A DNA stretch of 64,000 bases from Streptomyces neyagawaensis. Lineage in GTDB: Bacteria > Actinomycetota > Actinomycetes > Streptomycetales > Streptomycetaceae. Positions 52,086 to 61,490 of this stretch are shown piece after piece; position 1 is the stretch's first letter; each line of letters begins with the position of its first letter. The DNA lies in contig NZ_JAMGBG010000029.1 in assembly GCF_023516595.1 (NCBI RefSeq), positions 1 to 64,000 of the forward strand. The letters run 5' to 3'. The notes under the pieces were generated by a model. That model saw only the letters and a list, made by a program, of their open reading frames with translations. It was not told the DNA's origin and did no database searches. The translations under genes and the position numbers were made by a program.

Positions 52086-53048
52086 TTGCTCAAGTCTGCC
52101 CGCAAGACGGAGAAGGATCCGGAGGGGCGCATGCCCCTCGCGGAGCACCTGCGCGAGCTGCGAAACCGTCTGGTGAAGAGTCTGCTGGCGATCGTCATCG
52201 CGACCGTCTTCGCAGTCCTCTTCTACAAGGACATCATCCAGTTCTTCACGGATCCCATCCTCCGCGCGGTGGGATGCGACTACTCCTTCGCCGAGCTGGC
52301 GAAGAACACCAATGAGACGCAGTGCGCGCGCATCGTGCAGAACGGTCTTCTGAGCCCGTTCACCCTCGCCCTGACGGTCTCCCTGTCGTCGGGCGTGGTG
52401 CTGGCCGCACCGGTGTGGCTGTACCAGCTCTGGGCGTTCGTCGCCCCGGGTCTGCACCGGAACGAGAAGAAGTACAGCCTGGGTTTCGTGGCGGCGGGCT
52501 TCCCGCTGTTCGTCATGGGTGCGTACTTCGCGTACTGGTCGTTGCCCAAGATGGCCTCGGTGATGCTGCAGTTCTCCATCATCGGAAGCGACAACCAGCT
52601 CCCCCTCGACGACCTGCTGAACCTCATCATGCGGATGATCGTCGTCTTCGGCCTCTCCTTCGAGCTGCCGCTGCTGCTGGTGATGCTGAACTTCGGTGGG
52701 GTGCTCTCCGGTAAGAAGATGGCCGGCTGGTGGCGGGGCATGATCCTCGGCATCACGCTGTTCGCGGCCATCGCCACCCCCAGCACCGACCCGATCTCGA
52801 TGCTGGCCCTGGCCGGCCCCATCTGGGTCCTGTACTTCGTGGCGTCGGCCATCGCCCTGCTCAACGACAGGCGCCGGGCCCGCATCGAGGCCCTGAAGCC
52901 GGGCGACGACGAGGCCTCCGAGCTTGATCTCACGCCCGAGGACATCGGCGAGGTCGAGACCGTGTCCGTGAGTACGGCGCTGCCGTCTCCCTCGCCGTCA
53001 CCGGAGACGGAACGCGACCGGATCAACGGCTACGACGACGTCACCTGA
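52086..53048 (+). CDS. tatC: Sec-independent protein translocase TatC
   Basis: A 320-residue TatC, the receptor for twin-arginine signals. Six transmembrane helices are predicted; the conserved N-terminal block is MPLAEHLRELRNRLVKSLLAI, and FELPLLLVMLNFGGVLSGKKM and PSTDPISMLALAGPIWVLYFVA are typical later segments. TTG 52086 (LKSARKTEKDPEGRMPLAEHL) with GAGGACG upstream is the likely start; ATG 52131 is possible. The C-terminal ~60 residues are polar and acidic. Confidence 0.95.
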   Translation: MLKSARKTEKDPEGRMPLAEHLRELRNRLVKSLLAIVIATVFAVLFYKDIIQFFTDPILRAVGCDYSFAELAKNTNETQCARIVQNGLLSPFTLALTVSLSSGVVLAAPVWLYQLWAFVAPGLHRNEKKYSLGFVAAGFPLFVMGAYFAYWSLPKMASVMLQFSIIGSDNQLPLDDLLNLIMRMIVVFGLSFELPLLLVMLNFGGVLSGKKMAGWWRGMILGITLFAAIATPSTDPISMLALAGPIWVLYFVASAIALLNDRRRARIEALKPGDDEASELDLTPEDIGEVETVSVSTALPSPSPSPETERDRINGYDDVT

Positions 53049-53115
53049 CGCACCGCACCACACCCATCCGTGACGTGACGTACACGCACCGCCACGGAAC
53101 AGACCTCGCAAGGCC

Positions 53116-53159
53116 GGGAGCGGCCGGGGCGCCCACAAGGCGCACCCGGCCGCTCCCGT
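53116..53159 (+). terminator. tatAC terminator
   Basis: CGGGAGCGGCCGGG (53116-53129) pairs perfectly with CCCGGCCGCTCCCG (53146-53159). Confidence 0.88.
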
Positions 53160-53193
53160 GCGCGGGGCAGTCATCCGGATAATGATCGTCCCG

Positions 53194-53216
53194 TTGTCAG
53201 TGGGGCCCGGTACGCT
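53194..53216 (+). promoter_or_regulatory. Candidate PafBC-type promoter of the HelY-like helicase gene
   Basis: TTGTCAGTG (53194-53202), exactly 8 nt, then TACGCT (53211-53216): an exact fit to TTGTCRGTG-N8-TAnnnT. The ATG at 53227 starts 10 nt after the -10, so the leader would be only about 4 nt, and no ribosome-binding site is present. Confidence 0.75.
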
Positions 53217-53226
53217 CGAAAGCACG

Positions 53227-56031
53227 ATGACAGAGGATCTCTCACCGGCCGAGCGGTATGCGGCAGCACGTAGGCGCGCTGCCGAGCAGGCCACCGCGCT
53301 CGCGTCCTTCCGCGAGATGTACGACTTCGGCCTCGACCCCTTCCAGATCGAGGCCTGCCAGGCGCTCGAGGCGGGCAAGGGCGTCCTGGTGGCCGCCCCC
53401 ACCGGCTCGGGCAAGACGATCGTCGGCGAGTTCGCCGTCCACCTCGCCCTGAAACAGGGCAAGAAGTGCTTCTACACGACACCCATCAAGGCCCTGTCGA
53501 ACCAGAAGTACGCCGACCTGTGCCGCCGCTACGGCGCCGACCAGGTCGGACTCCTCACCGGCGACAACAGCGTCAACTCCGACGCCCCGGTGGTCGTGAT
53601 GACCACCGAGGTCCTGCGGAACATGCTGTACGCGGGCTCCCAGACCCTCCGCGGCCTCGGCTACGTGGTCATGGACGAGGTGCACTACCTCTCCGACCGC
53701 TTCCGCGGCGCCGTCTGGGAAGAGGTGATCATCCACCTCCCCGAGTCGGTCACCCTCGTCTCCCTCTCGGCGACCGTGTCGAACGCCGAGGAGTTCGGCG
53801 ACTGGCTGGACACCGTGCGCGGCGACACCGAGGTGATCGTCTCCGAGCACCGGCCCGTGCCGCTGTTCCAGCACGTGCTCGCCGGCCGGCGGATGTACGA
53901 CCTCTTCGAGGAGGGCGAGGGCCACCGCAAGGCCGTCAACCCCGACCTCACGCGCATGGCCCGCATGGAGGCCAGCCGCCCCTCGTACCAGGACCGCAGA
54001 CGGGGCCGCGCCATGCGCGAGGCCGACCGTGAGCGCGAGCGCCGCCAGCGCTCCCGCATCTGGATCCCGAGCCGGCCGGAAGTCATCGAACGGCTCGACT
54101 CCGAGGGCCTGTTGCCGGCCATCACCTTCATCTTCAGCCGCGCCGCCTGCGAGGCCGCCGTCCAGCAGTGCCTGCACGCGGGCCTGCGCCTCAACGACGA
54201 CGACGCACGCCTGAGGGTGCGCGCCCTCGTCGAGGAGCGCACCGCGTCCATCCCCTCCGAGGACCTCCACGTCCTCGGCTACTTCGAGTGGCTGGAAGGC
54301 CTGGAGCGTGGCATAGCGGCCCATCACGCGGGCATGCTGCCGACGTTCAAGGAGGTCGTCGAGGAACTCTTCGTGCGCGGCCTGGTCAAGGCCGTGTTCG
54401 CCACCGAGACCCTCGCCCTCGGCATCAACATGCCCGCCCGTTCGGTGGTGCTGGAGAAGCTCGTCAAGTGGAACGGCGAGCAGCACGCCGACATCACCCC
54501 CGGCGAGTACACCCAGTTGACCGGTCGCGCCGGCCGCCGCGGCATCGACGTCGAGGGCCACGCCGTCGTGCTGTGGCAGCGCGGCATGAACCCCGACCAC
54601 CTCGCCGGACTCGCGGGCACCCGCACCTATCCGCTGCGCTCCAGCTTCAAGCCGTCGTACAACATGGCGGTGAACCTGGTCGAACAGTTCGGCCGGCACC
54701 GCTCGCGGGAGCTGCTGGAGACGTCCTTCGCGCAGTTCCAGGCCGACAAGTCCGTCGTCGGCATCTCCCGCCAGGTCCAGCGCAACGAGGAGGGGCTCGA
54801 GGGCTACAAGGAGTCCATGACCTGCCACCTCGGGGACTTCGAGGAGTACGCCCGCCTCCGGCGTGAGCTGAAGGACCGGGAGACCGAACTGGCCAAGCAG
54901 GGCGCGGCCCAGCGGCGCGCCGAGGCCGCCGTGGCCCTGGAGAAGCTCAAGCCGGGCGACGTCATCCACGTCCCGACCGGCAAATACGCGGGGCTCGCCC
55001 TGGTGCTGGACCCCGGCCTGCCCGCCGGGCGGTCCAACGGCCACCGCGGCTTCGAGTACCACGACGGGCCGCGCCCGCTGGTGCTCACCGCCGAGCGGCA
55101 GGTCAAGCGGCTGGCGTCGATGGACTTCCCGGTGCCCGTCGAGGCGCTGGAGCGGATGCGGATCCCGAAGTCCTTCAACCCCCGCTCGCCGCAGTCCCGC
55201 CGCGATCTGGCGTCCGCGCTGCGCACGAAGGCCGGCCACCTGGTGCCCGACCGGCACCGCAAGCGGCGCTCCGCAGCCGCCGACGACCGTGAGATCGCAC
55301 GGCTGCGCGCCGACCTGCGGGCCCACCCCTGCCACGGGTGCAGCGACCGCGAGGACCACGCCCGCTGGGCGGAGCGCTACTACCGGCTCAAGCGGGACAC
55401 CACGCAGCTGGAGCGGCGCATCGAGGGCCGCACCAACACGATCGCCCGCACCTTCGACCGGATCGTCGCGCTCCTGACCGAGCTGGACTATCTGCGGGGC
55501 AACGAGGTCACCGAGCACGGCAAGCGGCTCGCCCGGCTCTACGGCGAGCTGGACCTGCTGGCGAGTGAATGCCTGCGCGCCGGCGTCTGGGAGGGCCTCG
55601 GCCCCGCGGAACTCGCCGCCTGTGTCTCCGCGCTCGTCTACGAGGCCCGGGTCGGCGACGACGCGATGGCGCCGAAGCTGCCGTCCGGCGCCGCGAAGGC
55701 CGCGCTCGGCGAGATGGTCCGGATCTGGGGGCGGCTGGACGCGCTGGAGGAGGAGTTCCGGATCACCCAGAGCGAAGGGGTCGGACAGCGCGAGCCCGAC
55801 CTCGGCTTCGCCTGGGCCGCGTACATGTGGGCCTCCGGGAAGGGGCTCGACGAGGTGCTGCGGGAGGCGGACATGCCGGCCGGTGACTTCGTGCGGTGGT
55901 GCAAGCAGGTGATCGACGTACTCGGGCAGATCTCGGCGGCTGCCCCTTCCGGGTCGACCGTGGGCAAGAGTGCGCGCAAGGCGGTCGACGAGCTGTTGCG
56001 GGGGGTTGTGGCCTACTCCTCGGTGGGGTGA
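53227..56031 (+). CDS. helY: HelY-type DEVH-box superfamily 2 helicase
   Basis: A 934-residue Ski2/Mtr4-like helicase, the actinobacterial HelY family. Motif I VLVAAPTGSGKT (residues ~55-66), motif II MDEVHYLSD, motif III SLSATVSN, motif VI QLTGRAGRRGID; then a winged helix/helical bundle and a C-terminal domain with cysteines CHGCSDRED. ATG 53227 has no Shine-Dalgarno but lies just after a damage-type promoter, consistent with near-leaderless translation. The open frame upstream to 53158 is not coding. Known relatives act on RNA; the promoter suggests a role in damage response here. Confidence 0.92.
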   Translation: MTEDLSPAERYAAARRRAAEQATALASFREMYDFGLDPFQIEACQALEAGKGVLVAAPTGSGKTIVGEFAVHLALKQGKKCFYTTPIKALSNQKYADLCRRYGADQVGLLTGDNSVNSDAPVVVMTTEVLRNMLYAGSQTLRGLGYVVMDEVHYLSDRFRGAVWEEVIIHLPESVTLVSLSATVSNAEEFGDWLDTVRGDTEVIVSEHRPVPLFQHVLAGRRMYDLFEEGEGHRKAVNPDLTRMARMEASRPSYQDRRRGRAMREADRERERRQRSRIWIPSRPEVIERLDSEGLLPAITFIFSRAACEAAVQQCLHAGLRLNDDDARLRVRALVEERTASIPSEDLHVLGYFEWLEGLERGIAAHHAGMLPTFKEVVEELFVRGLVKAVFATETLALGINMPARSVVLEKLVKWNGEQHADITPGEYTQLTGRAGRRGIDVEGHAVVLWQRGMNPDHLAGLAGTRTYPLRSSFKPSYNMAVNLVEQFGRHRSRELLETSFAQFQADKSVVGISRQVQRNEEGLEGYKESMTCHLGDFEEYARLRRELKDRETELAKQGAAQRRAEAAVALEKLKPGDVIHVPTGKYAGLALVLDPGLPAGRSNGHRGFEYHDGPRPLVLTAERQVKRLASMDFPVPVEALERMRIPKSFNPRSPQSRRDLASALRTKAGHLVPDRHRKRRSAAADDREIARLRADLRAHPCHGCSDREDHARWAERYYRLKRDTTQLERRIEGRTNTIARTFDRIVALLTELDYLRGNEVTEHGKRLARLYGELDLLASECLRAGVWEGLGPAELAACVSALVYEARVGDDAMAPKLPSGAAKAALGEMVRIWGRLDALEEEFRITQSEGVGQREPDLGFAWAAYMWASGKGLDEVLREADMPAGDFVRWCKQVIDVLGQISAAAPSGSTVGKSARKAVDELLRGVVAYSSVG

Positions 56032-56080
56032 CGCCTACGGGGGGTGGGGTGCGGGGTGTTCGGCGGGTGCGTGTGTGGCT

Positions 56081-56104
56081 GGTTGCGTAGTTCCCCGCGC
56101 CCCT
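56081..56104. repeat. Copy of a common Streptomyces intergenic motif
   Basis: GGTTGCGTAGTTCCCCGCGC plus CCCT resembles, from memory, a short sequence (GGGGCGCGGGGAACTGCGC in the other direction) found between many Streptomyces genes. It sits between the convergent helY and atzF genes. Confidence 0.4.
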
Positions 56105-56117
56105 CGCTGCTCTCCGG

Positions 56118-57818
56118 TCACATGGGACCCTCGGGTCCGCCGCTGGTCAGGAACGACCTCCAGCCGCCGTAGCGGGTGATGTCCTCGGCGTCCCGCAGGG
56201 CTGTCGGTTCGCAGAGGAAGCCGGGGGTGCTCGTGCCGTCGGCCAGCCGCACACTGCCCAAGGCCATGGGGTGGGGGAGTGCTGTCAGGAGGCGGCCCAG
56301 GCCCTCCGCCGGGAGGCGCCAGATCTCCGTCTCGATCGCGGCGCCGCCCTCGCCGACGTGGACCAGGCCCGGCTTCGGCGGGGACGTCCGCAGGGCGTGG
56401 AGGCGGTACACGGGGGCCGTGGTCGTCGTGCGCTCCAGGCGGGCCCCCAGCGAGAGGAGCTGGGGGTTCAGGGGCTGGCCCGAGAGATGGGCGCCGACCA
56501 CGGCCAGCCGGGTCTCCGGCGGGAGGAGCGCGGCGATCCTGGCGAGCCGCTCGTCCGTGAACGCCGGGCCGATCAGCATCACACCGAAGGGCAGGCCGTT
56601 CACCTCGCCCGCGGGGGCGGCCACCGCCGCCAGGTCGAACAGGTTCGTCGAGTTGGTGAAGCGGCCCAGGCGGGCATTGGCGCCCAGCGGGTCGGCGGCC
56701 ACATCGGCGAGGGTCGGGTGCCCCGGGGCCGTCGGCAGCAGCAGGGCGTCCGCGTCGGCCAGTTCGACGAGGGCGTGGGCGCGCAGCGCGGCCAACCGGT
56801 CCTGATCGGCGAACAGTTGATGGGCCGGGACCTCGCGGGCGCGGCTGATGATGCCTGCCACGGTGGGGTCGAGACAGTCCACACCGTCGGCGAGGGCCTT
56901 GTCGACGAAGGCGCCCACCGCCGTGTACCGCTCCGCCACGAACGCGCCCTGGTACAGCATCGCGGCCGCCTCGGTGAACGGGGTGAGGTCCAGGGCGCGG
57001 ATCTCCACGCCCGCGTCGCCCAGTCGCGTCACCGCCGCCTCGTACGCCTCCGCCCAGCCGTCGTCCAGTTCGCCGAGCTGCTCGCGGGGCGGGACGGCGA
57101 CACGCCACGGACCCGGGGCGCGCTGCGGGAGGGGCGGGAGGGCTCGGGCCGACGGGGAGGTCATGTGGGCGAGGGCCTGCTCGGCCTCCGGGAGGGTGCG
57201 GGCGAACACCGTCACACAGTCGAGGGAGGCGCAGGCGGGGACCACGCCGGTGGTGGGGACCTGACCACGGGTGGGCTTCAGGCCGACGATGCCGTTGAAG
57301 GCGGCGGGGACGCGGCCCGAGCCCGCGGTGTCCGTGCCGAGGGCGAGGTCGACGATGCCGAGGGCCACCGCCACGGCCGAACCGGAGCTGGAGCCGCCGC
57401 TGACCCTGGACGGGTCGTGGGCGTTGCGGACGGCGCCGTACGGGGAACGGGTGCCGACGAGGCCGGTCGCGAACTGGTCGAGGTTGGTGGTGCCCAGGAC
57501 GATCGCGCCGGCCTCGCGGAGACGGGCGACGACCGGGGCGTCCGCGTCCGGCGGGTACGCGTAGGCCGGGCAGCCGGCGGTCGTGGGGAGGCCGTGGACG
57601 TCGATGTTCCCCTTGACGGCGAGGAGGCGGCCGGCGAGGGGGAGACGGTCCCCGGCGGCGAGGCGGGCGTCGACGGCCCTCGCCTCCGCTTCGACGTCCG
57701 GCCGGGCCCGCAGGTCGATCCAGATCTCGGGGCGGTCCACGGCGTCGATGCGCTCGTACGCCAGGCGAACTCGGGTCAGGGCCGGGGTGGGGGACGGGGT
57801 CGGGGACGGGTGCGGCAT
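56118..57818 (-). CDS. atzF: Allophanate hydrolase
   Basis: A 566-residue amidase-signature enzyme that hydrolyses allophanate to ammonia and CO2. The Ser-cisSer-Lys triad is visible: Lys in LAVKGNIDVHG and the Gly/Ser-rich SGGSSSGSAVAVALG with nucleophile region DTAGSGRVPAAFNGIVGLKPTRG. The C-terminal ~130 residues form the extra domain of AtzF/Dur1 type (VYRLHALRTSPPKPGLVHVGEGGAAIETEIWRLP). ATG 57818 follows CAGGAG. Last gene of the operon; it completes urea or guanidine breakdown. Confidence 0.93.
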   Translation of the reverse strand: MPHPSPTPSPTPALTRVRLAYERIDAVDRPEIWIDLRARPDVEAEARAVDARLAAGDRLPLAGRLLAVKGNIDVHGLPTTAGCPAYAYPPDADAPVVARLREAGAIVLGTTNLDQFATGLVGTRSPYGAVRNAHDPSRVSGGSSSGSAVAVALGIVDLALGTDTAGSGRVPAAFNGIVGLKPTRGQVPTTGVVPACASLDCVTVFARTLPEAEQALAHMTSPSARALPPLPQRAPGPWRVAVPPREQLGELDDGWAEAYEAAVTRLGDAGVEIRALDLTPFTEAAAMLYQGAFVAERYTAVGAFVDKALADGVDCLDPTVAGIISRAREVPAHQLFADQDRLAALRAHALVELADADALLLPTAPGHPTLADVAADPLGANARLGRFTNSTNLFDLAAVAAPAGEVNGLPFGVMLIGPAFTDERLARIAALLPPETRLAVVGAHLSGQPLNPQLLSLGARLERTTTTAPVYRLHALRTSPPKPGLVHVGEGGAAIETEIWRLPAEGLGRLLTALPHPMALGSVRLADGTSTPGFLCEPTALRDAEDITRYGGWRSFLTSGGPEGPM

Positions 57819-57974
57819 CGGTGCTCCTGGGATGGGACGGTCCGTCGGGCGTGCGGGTGAGCCCGTGTCAGTCGGCTGCGGGGCGAACCCGTGCCCCTCG
57901 GCGTGCGGGCGATGCCCCGCCCGTCGGCGTGCGGGGCGATTCCCCTGCCCGTCGACGTGCGGGGCGGGCCCCGA
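57819..57974. repeat. Degenerate ~27-bp tandem repeats between carboxylase and atzF
   Basis: Five or so units like CCCGTCGGCGTGCGGGGCGA plus TGCCCCTG fill nearly the whole 156-bp gap. In operon direction CCGACTGA at the carboxylase stop codon recurs further along as CAGCCGACTGACACGGGC, so parts look derived from the carboxylase 3' end. Confidence 0.75.
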
Positions 57975-60900
57975 TCAGTCGGTGTCGGGTGTCAGGACGA
58001 GGAGCGGGGTGCCCGCCTGGACCTGGGCGCCCGGGACGGTCAGGGTCTCGTGGACCACGCCGTTCAGCGGGGAGTGGACGCGGGACTCCATCTTCATGGC
58101 CTCCAGGGTCAGCAGGGGCCCGCCGGTGGTCACTCGGTCGCCGGGCCGGACGTGGAGCTGCCAGACCGACGCGGCGAACTCCGCCTCGATCACCCGCCCG
58201 CCCGCCGGGACATCGATCTCCGTCGAGGGCACCGGTGCGGCGGTGGCCGCCTCCGCTCGGGCGAACTCACCGGCGGCCTCCCACGCGGCTCGTTCCGCGG
58301 CGAAGGCGGACCGCTGGCGGGACCTGAACTCCGCTATGGAGTCGGCGTGTTCAGCCAGGAACCGCTGGTGGTCGGCGAGGGAGAACTCGCCCTCCTCGAT
58401 CCGCGGGACGAAGCGGCCGGAGATGATGTCGGCCCGCAGAGCGAGGAGTTCGTCCGCGTCCACCGGATACCACTTCACCCGGTCGAAGAAGCGCAGCAGC
58501 CAGGGGGAGCCCGCCTCGAAGGCACCGCGCTGCTGCCAGGGGGACCAGACCTGGGTGGTGCGGCCGACGAACTGGTAGCCGCCGGGCCCCTCCATGCCGT
58601 AGACGCACAGATACGCGCCGCCGATGCCCACCGAGTTCTCGGCGGTCCAGGTGCGGGCAGGGTTGTACTTCGTCGTCACCAGGCGGTGACGTGGGTCGAG
58701 CGGGGTCGCCACCGGCGCACCCAGGTACACATCGCCCAGGCCCAGGACCAGGTACTCGGCGGCGAACACCGTGTCGTAGACGTCCGCCACCGATTCCAGG
58801 CCGTTGACACGGCGGATGAACTCGATGTTCCACGGGCACCAGGGCGCGTCGTCGCGGACACCGGCCATGTAGCGGGCGATGGCCTCACGGGTCGCGGGAT
58901 CGTCCCAGGACAGGGGCAGGTGGACCGTGCGGGAGGGGACGACCAACTCGTCGGCCGGTGGGAGCGAGGCGACGATCCGCCGTACGGCGCCCAGGAGTTC
59001 GGGTTGGGGGAGCCGCGCCGGGTCGGTGCGGATCTGGAGGGAACGGATGCCGGGGGTGAGGTCGGTGACGCCGTCGGGGCCCGTCTCGGCCACCGCCTCC
59101 ATCAGAGCGTGCACCCGCATTCGCAGGCCCAGGTCCAGCTGCATGGGGCCGAACTCGACGAGCAGGTTGTCGTCGCCGCTGCGGCGGTACGTGACCTCGC
59201 CGTCCCGGGCCAGGACACCGCCGTCGACGATCGCGGGCCGGGGTGAGGCGTCGTCGGCGACGGGCAGGAAGCGGACCGTGTCGCCCGGGCGGAGCTGCCC
59301 CAGCTTCCAGCGTTCCGTGGAGATCACCGTGGCCGGGCAGACGAATCCGCCGAGTGAGGGGCCGTCGGGGCCGAGCAGGACCGGCATGTCGCCGGTGTAG
59401 TCGACGGCGCCGACCGAGTACGGGGTGTCGTGGATGTTGGAGGGGTGCAGACCCGCCTCGCCACCGTCGGTCCGCGCCCAGCGCGGCTTCGGGCCGACCA
59501 GCCGTACGCCGGTGCGGGCCGAGTTGAAGTGGACCTTCCAGTCGGCGGCGTAGAACTCGTGGATGTCCTCCTCGGTGAAGAACTCCGGTGCCGCGTGCGG
59601 CCCTTCGAGGGCGGCCACCTGCCAGGTCGAGCCGAAGACCGGTTGGGCCTCGGCCGGTACGGGGCTGCCTTCGGTGACCCCTCCGCCGTGCAGCACGTCG
59701 CCCGTCCGCAGCTCCCGGCCGCCATGACCGCCGAAGCGCCCCAGGGTGAAGGTGGCCGCGCTGCCGAGGAACGACGGCACGTCCAGGCCGCCCCCGGCGA
59801 ACAACACGTAGGTGCGCAGGCCGTGTTCCGTGGGGGCGCCGACGGCCAGTACGGCTCCGGCGGGCACCGTCACCGGCTCCCACTGCGGAACGGGGGAGCC
59901 GTCCACGGTCACGGGGGTCGGGGCGCCCGTCACGCACACCGTGGTGGCGTGCGTGAACCGCAAGGAGGGTCCCCGCAGGGTGCATTCGAGGCCCGGTGCG
60001 CCCTCGGGGTTGCCGAGCGCCGTGTTGCCGAGGCGGAAGGACAGGTCGTCCATGGGGCCGCAGGGCGGTACGCCGACCTGCCAGTACCCGGTGCGGCCGG
60101 GCCAGTCCTGCACGGTGGTGAGGGTGCCACCGGAGAGCACCTCGATACGGGGGGTCGGGTCGCTCACGCTCGCGAGAGTGGCGGTGGAGTGGGTGGCCCG
60201 CCGCAGATCAGGGTCGCGCAGGGCGGCTCTGAGCTGGCCGAGGTTGGTCTCGATGCCGTCGATCCGGGTCCGGGACAGCGCCTCGTCGAGCCGGCGCAGG
60301 GCGTGGGCGCGGTCCGGTCCGTGGGCGACGACCTTGGCGAGCAGCGGGTCGTACGACGTCGTCACCTCGGTGCCGGTCTCCACCCAGCCGTCCACGCGGA
60401 CGCCCGGCGGGAACTCCACCCGCGTCAACAGGCCCGCGCTCGGCCGGTGTTCGCGGGAGGGGTCCTCGGCGTAGATCCGGGCCTCGACGGCGTGGCCGCG
60501 GGGTGGACCCGGGTCGCGGACGACGTCCGACTCGCCGCGTGCCAGGCGCAGCATCCAGGCGACGAGGTCGACGCCGTGGGTCTCCTCGGTGACCGGGTGC
60601 TCCACCTGGAGGCGGGTGTTGACCTCCAGGAAGTACGCCTCGCCGCGCTCCGGGTCGTACACGAACTCGACGGTCCCGGCGGAGCGGTAGGCGACGCTCG
60701 CGCACAGGTCGCGGGCCGAGGTGGCGAGCCGCTCGCGGACGGCGTCCGGGAGGTTGGGCGCCGGGGCCTCCTCGACGACCTTCTGGTTGCGGCGCTGGAG
60801 GGAGCAGTCCCGGTCGCCGAAGGTGACGACGTGGCCGGCGCCGTCGCCGAAGACCTGCACCTCCACGTGGCGTGCGTGCTCGACGAGGCGTTCGAGGAAG

Positions 60901-61490
60901 ACACCGGCGGAGGAGAACGAGGCGGCGGCGACCCGCTGCACCCGCTCCCACGCCTCCGTGAGCTCGGCGACGGACCGGCAGGCCGACATGCCGATGCCGC
61001 CCCCGCCGCCGGTGGCCTTCAGCATCACCGGGTAGCCGATGGCCGCGGCGCGATCGAGGGCCTCGTCGAGGGAGGCCAGCAGGCCCGTGCCGGGAAGCAG
61101 TGGGACGCCCGCGGCCTCGGCGGCGGCCCGCGCGGTGTGCTTCGCGCCGAACAGCTCCAGCTGCTCCGGGGTGGGGCCCGCGAACACGATCCCGGCGTCC
61201 GCGCAGCGGCGGGCGAAGGCGGCGTCCTCGGACAGGAAGCCGTAGCCGGGGTGGACGGCGCCCGCGCCCGCGTCCTTGGCCGCCCTCAGCACCAGGTCGG
61301 CGTCGAGGTACGACTCCTGCGCGGGCGCCGGGCCGAGCCGTACGGCTGTGTCGGCGAGGCGGACATGGGGTGCGGCGCGGTCGGCGTCGGAGTACACCGC
61401 GACCGTGCGCAGGCCCAGGTCGCGGGCGGTACGGATGACGCGGACGGCGATCTCGCCCCGGTTGGCGACCAGCAGGGTGCCGAAGGTCAT
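57975..61490 (-). CDS. Urea carboxylase / guanidine carboxylase (biotin-dependent)
   Basis: An 1171-residue multidomain carboxylase. Residues 1-~450: biotin carboxylase (LLVANRGEIAVRVIRTARDLG, ATP-grasp GGGGGIGMS, EVNTRLQVEHPVTEE). ~465-760: KipA/AHS2-type and ~765-970: KipI/AHS1-type halves of the carboxyltransferase (VQDWPGRTGYWQVGVPPCGPMDD; YRRSGDDNLLVEFGPMQLDLGLR). ~1095-1171: biotinyl domain with LEAMKMES (biotin Lys). ATG 61490 overlaps the upstream DUF1989 stop (ATGA). Relatives include true urea carboxylases and guanidine carboxylases; the pair of DUF1989 genes upstream favours guanidine, but a residue-level alignment is needed. Confidence 0.93.
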   Translation of the reverse strand: MTFGTLLVANRGEIAVRVIRTARDLGLRTVAVYSDADRAAPHVRLADTAVRLGPAPAQESYLDADLVLRAAKDAGAGAVHPGYGFLSEDAAFARRCADAGIVFAGPTPEQLELFGAKHTARAAAEAAGVPLLPGTGLLASLDEALDRAAAIGYPVMLKATGGGGGIGMSACRSVAELTEAWERVQRVAAASFSSAGVFLERLVEHARHVEVQVFGDGAGHVVTFGDRDCSLQRRNQKVVEEAPAPNLPDAVRERLATSARDLCASVAYRSAGTVEFVYDPERGEAYFLEVNTRLQVEHPVTEETHGVDLVAWMLRLARGESDVVRDPGPPRGHAVEARIYAEDPSREHRPSAGLLTRVEFPPGVRVDGWVETGTEVTTSYDPLLAKVVAHGPDRAHALRRLDEALSRTRIDGIETNLGQLRAALRDPDLRRATHSTATLASVSDPTPRIEVLSGGTLTTVQDWPGRTGYWQVGVPPCGPMDDLSFRLGNTALGNPEGAPGLECTLRGPSLRFTHATTVCVTGAPTPVTVDGSPVPQWEPVTVPAGAVLAVGAPTEHGLRTYVLFAGGGLDVPSFLGSAATFTLGRFGGHGGRELRTGDVLHGGGVTEGSPVPAEAQPVFGSTWQVAALEGPHAAPEFFTEEDIHEFYAADWKVHFNSARTGVRLVGPKPRWARTDGGEAGLHPSNIHDTPYSVGAVDYTGDMPVLLGPDGPSLGGFVCPATVISTERWKLGQLRPGDTVRFLPVADDASPRPAIVDGGVLARDGEVTYRRSGDDNLLVEFGPMQLDLGLRMRVHALMEAVAETGPDGVTDLTPGIRSLQIRTDPARLPQPELLGAVRRIVASLPPADELVVPSRTVHLPLSWDDPATREAIARYMAGVRDDAPWCPWNIEFIRRVNGLESVADVYDTVFAAEYLVLGLGDVYLGAPVATPLDPRHRLVTTKYNPARTWTAENSVGIGGAYLCVYGMEGPGGYQFVGRTTQVWSPWQQRGAFEAGSPWLLRFFDRVKWYPVDADELLALRADIISGRFVPRIEEGEFSLADHQRFLAEHADSIAEFRSRQRSAFAAERAAWEAAGEFARAEAATAAPVPSTEIDVPAGGRVIEAEFAASVWQLHVRPGDRVTTGGPLLTLEAMKMESRVHSPLNGVVHETLTVPGAQVQAGTPLLVLTPDTD

